A stretch of 54,270 nucleotides of DNA from CAG-632 sp963626805 (GTDB taxonomy: Bacteria > Bacillota > Clostridia > Lachnospirales > Lachnospiraceae): contig CAVFXS010000018.1 in NCBI GenBank assembly GCA_963626805.1, forward strand, positions 1-54,270. The letters are read 5' to 3'. The notes beneath the pieces were generated by a model. It saw nothing but the letters and a program-made list of their open reading frames with translations, was not told the origin of the DNA and did not search any database. The translations under genes and the position numbers were made by a program. Numbering within the stretch: the first letter of the stretch is position 1; every line of letters begins with the position of its first letter. This document shows, piece after piece, positions 51,591 through 54,270 of this stretch.

Positions 51591-52644
51591 AAATCTTATT
51601 AATCGCATCTACAAGCTCCTTTATATCAAAGTGGGTATACACTTTCTCGGTGAGTGTCATTGCACCTGAGTGCCCCACAATCTTTTTGATAATCGTCTGG
51701 TTAATACCGGCTTCTGCTAACATTGAGATGCATGTATGTCTGCAGCAGTGAGGTGTACGATTAATACCTAGCTGTTCCATCAATGGCTTGAAATAGCTAT
51801 CATAGTAGTTTCGGTATTCAAAATGCTTTCCATCTTCTGTATGAAGTAAATATTCACATTCAGGGCAGGATTCATACCAAGCCTTGTAATATGGCAGAAC
51901 CTTGTCTGCTATTGGAACTTTTCTGATACCATTCTCTGTTTTACTACAGATAACATCAAAATACTGTTCATCCAGATGAACATTCTCTTTCTTCAAATCA
52001 AGCATTTCAGAGATACGGACTCCGCTATATAGGAGCATCAATACTATCTGATAATATTTATCATCCTTTTGTTCCCAGATAATATCAATTTCATTTTTCT
52101 CAAACTTGTTTCTATCGTATTTGTTAGGGTTACGATCCTTGTATTGAACAATATCAACGAAGCTTGAATAATCTTTGTTGCAAATATCATTTTTCAAAGC
52201 ATAATCAAATAGCTGGTTAAACAGGACTTTAATTTTCTTGAGGGTAGGGAAATTCTTGCCGCAAGTATCAATAACAGTCTGTAAATCAACTAATTTAATA
52301 TCCTTGAAAACTTTGTTGTAAAGAGATTCACAGGATTTATAGGATGCTGTGTATCCTTTTACATTAGATTCAGATATAGTAGGAAACTTACGCTTTGACC
52401 ATTCTTCATAGACATCTGAAAATGTCATCTTAGCAGCCTTGGTATCAAATGGATTATTATTGTAATCAGCAAGCATTTGTAAGGCTTCAGCTCTGGTAGC
52501 TGCATATCCAATTGTAATCATATCCTGAACCTGTTTGTCTTTTGCCTCATCGTAGTGCCAGCCTACAGTCTTTCTCACTTGATAAGGTCGTCTTCTTTTG
52601 CCGGAAAGTTTTACAACGCTTCCGTATCCGTTGGGTAACTTCAT
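51589..52644 (-). CDS. int: Tyrosine recombinase/integrase
   Basis: A 351-residue site-specific recombinase. An N-terminal arm-binding domain (about 1-65) and a core-binding domain (about 70-165) precede the catalytic domain. Catalytic residues are R210, K235, H299, R302, H325 and Y336, in YSGVRISE, CSKTENG, HCCRHTC and GHSGAMTLTEKVYTH. All are present, so it is probably active. ATG 52644 has AAAGG nine bases upstream. An ATG three codons earlier abuts that site. It should insert and remove the element at the rpsI 3' end. Confidence 0.95.
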   Translation of the reverse strand: MKLPNGYGSVVKLSGKRRRPYQVRKTVGWHYDEAKDKQVQDMITIGYAATRAEALQMLADYNNNPFDTKAAKMTFSDVYEEWSKRKFPTISESNVKGYTASYKSCESLYNKVFKDIKLVDLQTVIDTCGKNFPTLKKIKVLFNQLFDYALKNDICNKDYSSFVDIVQYKDRNPNKYDRNKFEKNEIDIIWEQKDDKYYQIVLMLLYSGVRISEMLDLKKENVHLDEQYFDVICSKTENGIRKVPIADKVLPYYKAWYESCPECEYLLHTEDGKHFEYRNYYDSYFKPLMEQLGINRTPHCCRHTCISMLAEAGINQTIIKKIVGHSGAMTLTEKVYTHFDIKELVDAINKI

Positions 52645-52701
52645 AAGCACCATCCTTTCGCTATTTACTAGAAAGCTGATAGCAAACGGATAAAATGATT
52701 G

Positions 52702-53133
52702 TTATTCGTGGGTTACCTTTGTCACACTTGGGCGAATAGTCTTCCATATTTCGTAATTATCCTGTGTCTGGCTGCCATTATCAAGTAATTCTTTCATAGC
52801 CTGCCAGTCTTTAAGAAACTGAACAAGATTCTTATTGGAAAAGAATATGCCGGGCTCTCCGTCTAAATTCTTGATAGAAATGTCAAATGCTTCATCAATA
52901 GCAAATAGTAATGGTAGTACATCACCATCTGCTTCGATATCAAATTCCATCAATGAATTAACATTGACACCAAGTGCATCTGCAATCTTTCTAAGCTGTT
53001 CAGGCTTAGGAAGATTCTTTCCAAGCTCATACTTACGGATTGCAACTTCATGTATTCCGCAAGCTTCGCCAAGTTCTTTCTGGGTTAAACCACGAAAGGT
53101 TCGTATTAATTTAATCTTTTTACCTGTATTCAT
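52702..53133 (-). CDS. Xre-family repressor
   Basis: A 143-residue protein with an N-terminal Cro/CI-type helix-turn-helix (about 1-65; LTQKELGEACGIHEVAIRKY) and a C-terminal region of about 75 residues without a recognised family. ATG 53133 follows AGGAGG. The frame opens 11 codons earlier without support. Placed between int and a divergent operon, it probably represses the element's excision and replication genes. Confidence 0.9.
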   Translation of the reverse strand: MNTGKKIKLIRTFRGLTQKELGEACGIHEVAIRKYELGKNLPKPEQLRKIADALGVNVNSLMEFDIEADGDVLPLLFAIDEAFDISIKNLDGEPGIFFSNKNLVQFLKDWQAMKELLDNGSQTQDNYEIWKTIRPSVTKVTHE

Positions 53134-53156
53134 TGCTTCAACCTCCTGTGATTGTA

Positions 53157-53185
53157 AATGTAACACACCAATATTTAATAGTCAA
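53157..53185 (-). promoter_or_regulatory. Minus-strand promoter of the repressor
   Basis: On the minus strand, TTGACT (53185-53180) and TACATT (53162-53157) are 17 bases apart. It lies back to back with the strong plus-strand promoter, about 17 bases away. Confidence 0.6.
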
Positions 53186-53202
53186 CATTAAATTTTAAAC
53201 TA

Positions 53203-53231
53203 TTGACAGAGCAAACAAAGGTCTGTATAAT
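53203..53231 (+). promoter_or_regulatory. Plus-strand promoter of the element's early genes
   Basis: TTGACA (53203-53208) and TATAAT (53226-53231) with 17-base spacing match the full consensus. AATAG and CTATT half-sites flank the gap between the two divergent promoters and could be repressor operators. Confidence 0.85.
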
Positions 53232-53283
53232 GCAAAACATAACAGAGCAAGAAGTGCTCTATATAAAAGAGGAGGTGGTAGAG

Positions 53284-53520
53284 ATGCCAGAAGTTATCTA
53301 TCAGGGTGATTTACCAGCTTTTACAGGGAGAAATGTACCAATAAAAGAAATTGCAAGTGCAATAGGGAAGGACGCACAGTATGTAAGGCTGGGAATACAA
53401 CAAGGATTACTCAAATTTGGAACGGCAATAAAGGTAGGGAACTCAAATGAGTTCAGCTATTATTGTCCTGATAAAAAAGTTTGGGAAGAAACAGGATATT
53501 TTAACAAAGAAGCAGTATAG
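53284..53520 (+). CDS. Small excisionase-like protein of the element
   Basis: A 78-residue protein. GRNVPIKEIASAIGKDAQYV looks like a MerR/excisionase-type winged helix, followed by a strand-rich tail. It is the first gene under the divergent promoter, where excisionases or copy-control proteins are usual. ATG 53284 follows AGAGGAGG by eight bases. The frame opens upstream at 53203, inside the promoter, which cannot be right. The function is inferred from position and size. Confidence 0.65.
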   Translation: MPEVIYQGDLPAFTGRNVPIKEIASAIGKDAQYVRLGIQQGLLKFGTAIKVGNSNEFSYYCPDKKVWEETGYFNKEAV

Positions 53521-53534
53521 CAAGGAGGATGAAT

Positions 53535-54270
53535 ATGATTGAAAAACAGAATGTTGAACTGAAACTTATCCATATGGAGGATGTGGTTTCAAAAGAGGTG
53601 GAATGGCTATGGTATCCATATATACCATACGGAAAGATAACAATAATAGAAGGAGATTCGGGAGAAGGAAAGACAACTCTGGTTCTTAAATTAGCGGCAG
53701 CTCTTAGCAGGGGCTTACCGCTCCCCTGTGATGATGATAAAGAATATGAACCTATTCATATCATTTATCAGACCGCAGAAGATGGAATTGAAGATACGAT
53801 TAAGCCCAGATTAGAAAAGGCAGGAGCAGATTGTTCCATGATTCGGGTTATTGATGAGACAGATAAGGAATTATCAATGACAGATGACAGGCTGGAGCAG
53901 GCAATAATCGAGACTAAGGCGAGGTTAATCATTCTTGATCCGATTCAGGCGTATATCGGAGCTACAGTTGATATGCACAGGGCAAATGAAATAAGACCGG
54001 TGCTAAAACATCTTGGAATAATAGCAGAAAAACATAATTGTGCGATTATTCTTATCGGTCATATGAATAAGGCATCCGGCAGCAAATCAACATACAGAGG
54101 ACTTGGCTCTATTGATATACAGGCAACTGCCAGAAGTGTTTTGCTGGTGGCAAGACTCCGTGATAAACCGAATATCAGGATAATGGCACATGATAAATCT
54201 TCATTAGCTCCAGCAGGGGATGCAATAGGATTTGAAATGACAGAGGATAGTGGAATGGTATGTATAGGAC
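53535..54270 (+). CDS. RepA-like AAA ATPase, partial at window end
   Basis: At least 245 residues, open at the window edge. GDSGEGKTT (40-48) is the Walker A motif, and LIILDPIQAYIGA with D135 is Walker B. YQTAEDG and IGHMNKASGSKS complete the RecA-like fold of hexameric RepA-type replicative helicases (AAA_25). In mobile elements such genes start or support element DNA replication, often with a primase domain further on. AAGGAGG precedes the ATG, 14 bases after the previous gene. Its end and fusion partners lie outside the window. Confidence 0.88.
   Translation, partial: MIEKQNVELKLIHMEDVVSKEVEWLWYPYIPYGKITIIEGDSGEGKTTLVLKLAAALSRGLPLPCDDDKEYEPIHIIYQTAEDGIEDTIKPRLEKAGADCSMIRVIDETDKELSMTDDRLEQAIIETKARLIILDPIQAYIGATVDMHRANEIRPVLKHLGIIAEKHNCAIILIGHMNKASGSKSTYRGLGSIDIQATARSVLLVARLRDKPNIRIMAHDKSSLAPAGDAIGFEMTEDSGMVCIG

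Overview
The window looks like part of a chromosome from a Lachnospiraceae-type Clostridia bacterium, probably a gut anaerobe. I infer this from the low-to-middling GC content, strong AGGAGG ribosome binding sites, consensus sigma-A-type promoters, a leucine T-box, the Firmicutes order of the S10-spc-alpha ribosomal cluster running on into an ECF transporter and truA, and zinc-type S14, L36 and adenylate kinase. I do not assign a genus. No gene here decides the species.

Layout: 1-545 is the 3' end of a 23S rRNA gene, followed by a gene-free, hairpin-rich trailer and tRNA-Trp (921-991). From 1.3 to 8 kb come aroB, a histidine phosphatase, a chemotaxis receptor, a decayed second copy of the aroB 3' end, and a large helicase with two predicted membrane helices. 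From 8 to 12.6 kb a T-box controls leuA, followed by a phenylacetate-CoA-ligase-like enzyme, an ACT-domain protein and an AIM24-family protein. From 12.7 to 18.2 kb lies an apparent operon of cysD, fused cysN-cysC, a ChrA-family transporter and a PAPS-type sulfotransferase. It makes activated sulfate and seems to spend it on sulfating something, because no APS/PAPS reductase is present in it. From 18.2 to 28.9 kb are an M24 peptidase, trkA-trkH potassium uptake, an Lrp regulator, a small membrane protein, an AraC regulator, two methyltransferases, a cardiolipin synthase and a DUF4190-like membrane protein.

From 28.9 to 45.2 kb runs the S10-spc-alpha supercluster (rpsJ to rplQ, with secY, adk, map, infA, rpmJ and rpoA). 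It has a structured leader before rpsJ and a second one before rpsM. It is followed by an ECF transporter module whose two ATPases are fused in one protein, ecfT, truA, a corrinoid-protein-activation-like gene, a cobalamin adenosyltransferase, and rplM-rpsI. Directly behind rpsI an integrative element begins: tyrosine integrase and Xre repressor on the minus strand, then a divergent small DNA-binding-like protein and a RepA-type ATPase that runs off the window end.

The most promising unit for new biology is the PAPS-synthesis/sulfotransferase operon. Its logic parallels Bacteroides loci that sulfate steroids, but it has a different transporter and a Firmicutes-type host. Secondary points of interest are the aroB 3'-end duplication beside the membrane-associated helicase, the structured rpsM leader, the fused ECF ATPase, and the rpsI-linked integrative element with phased 11-bp repeats.
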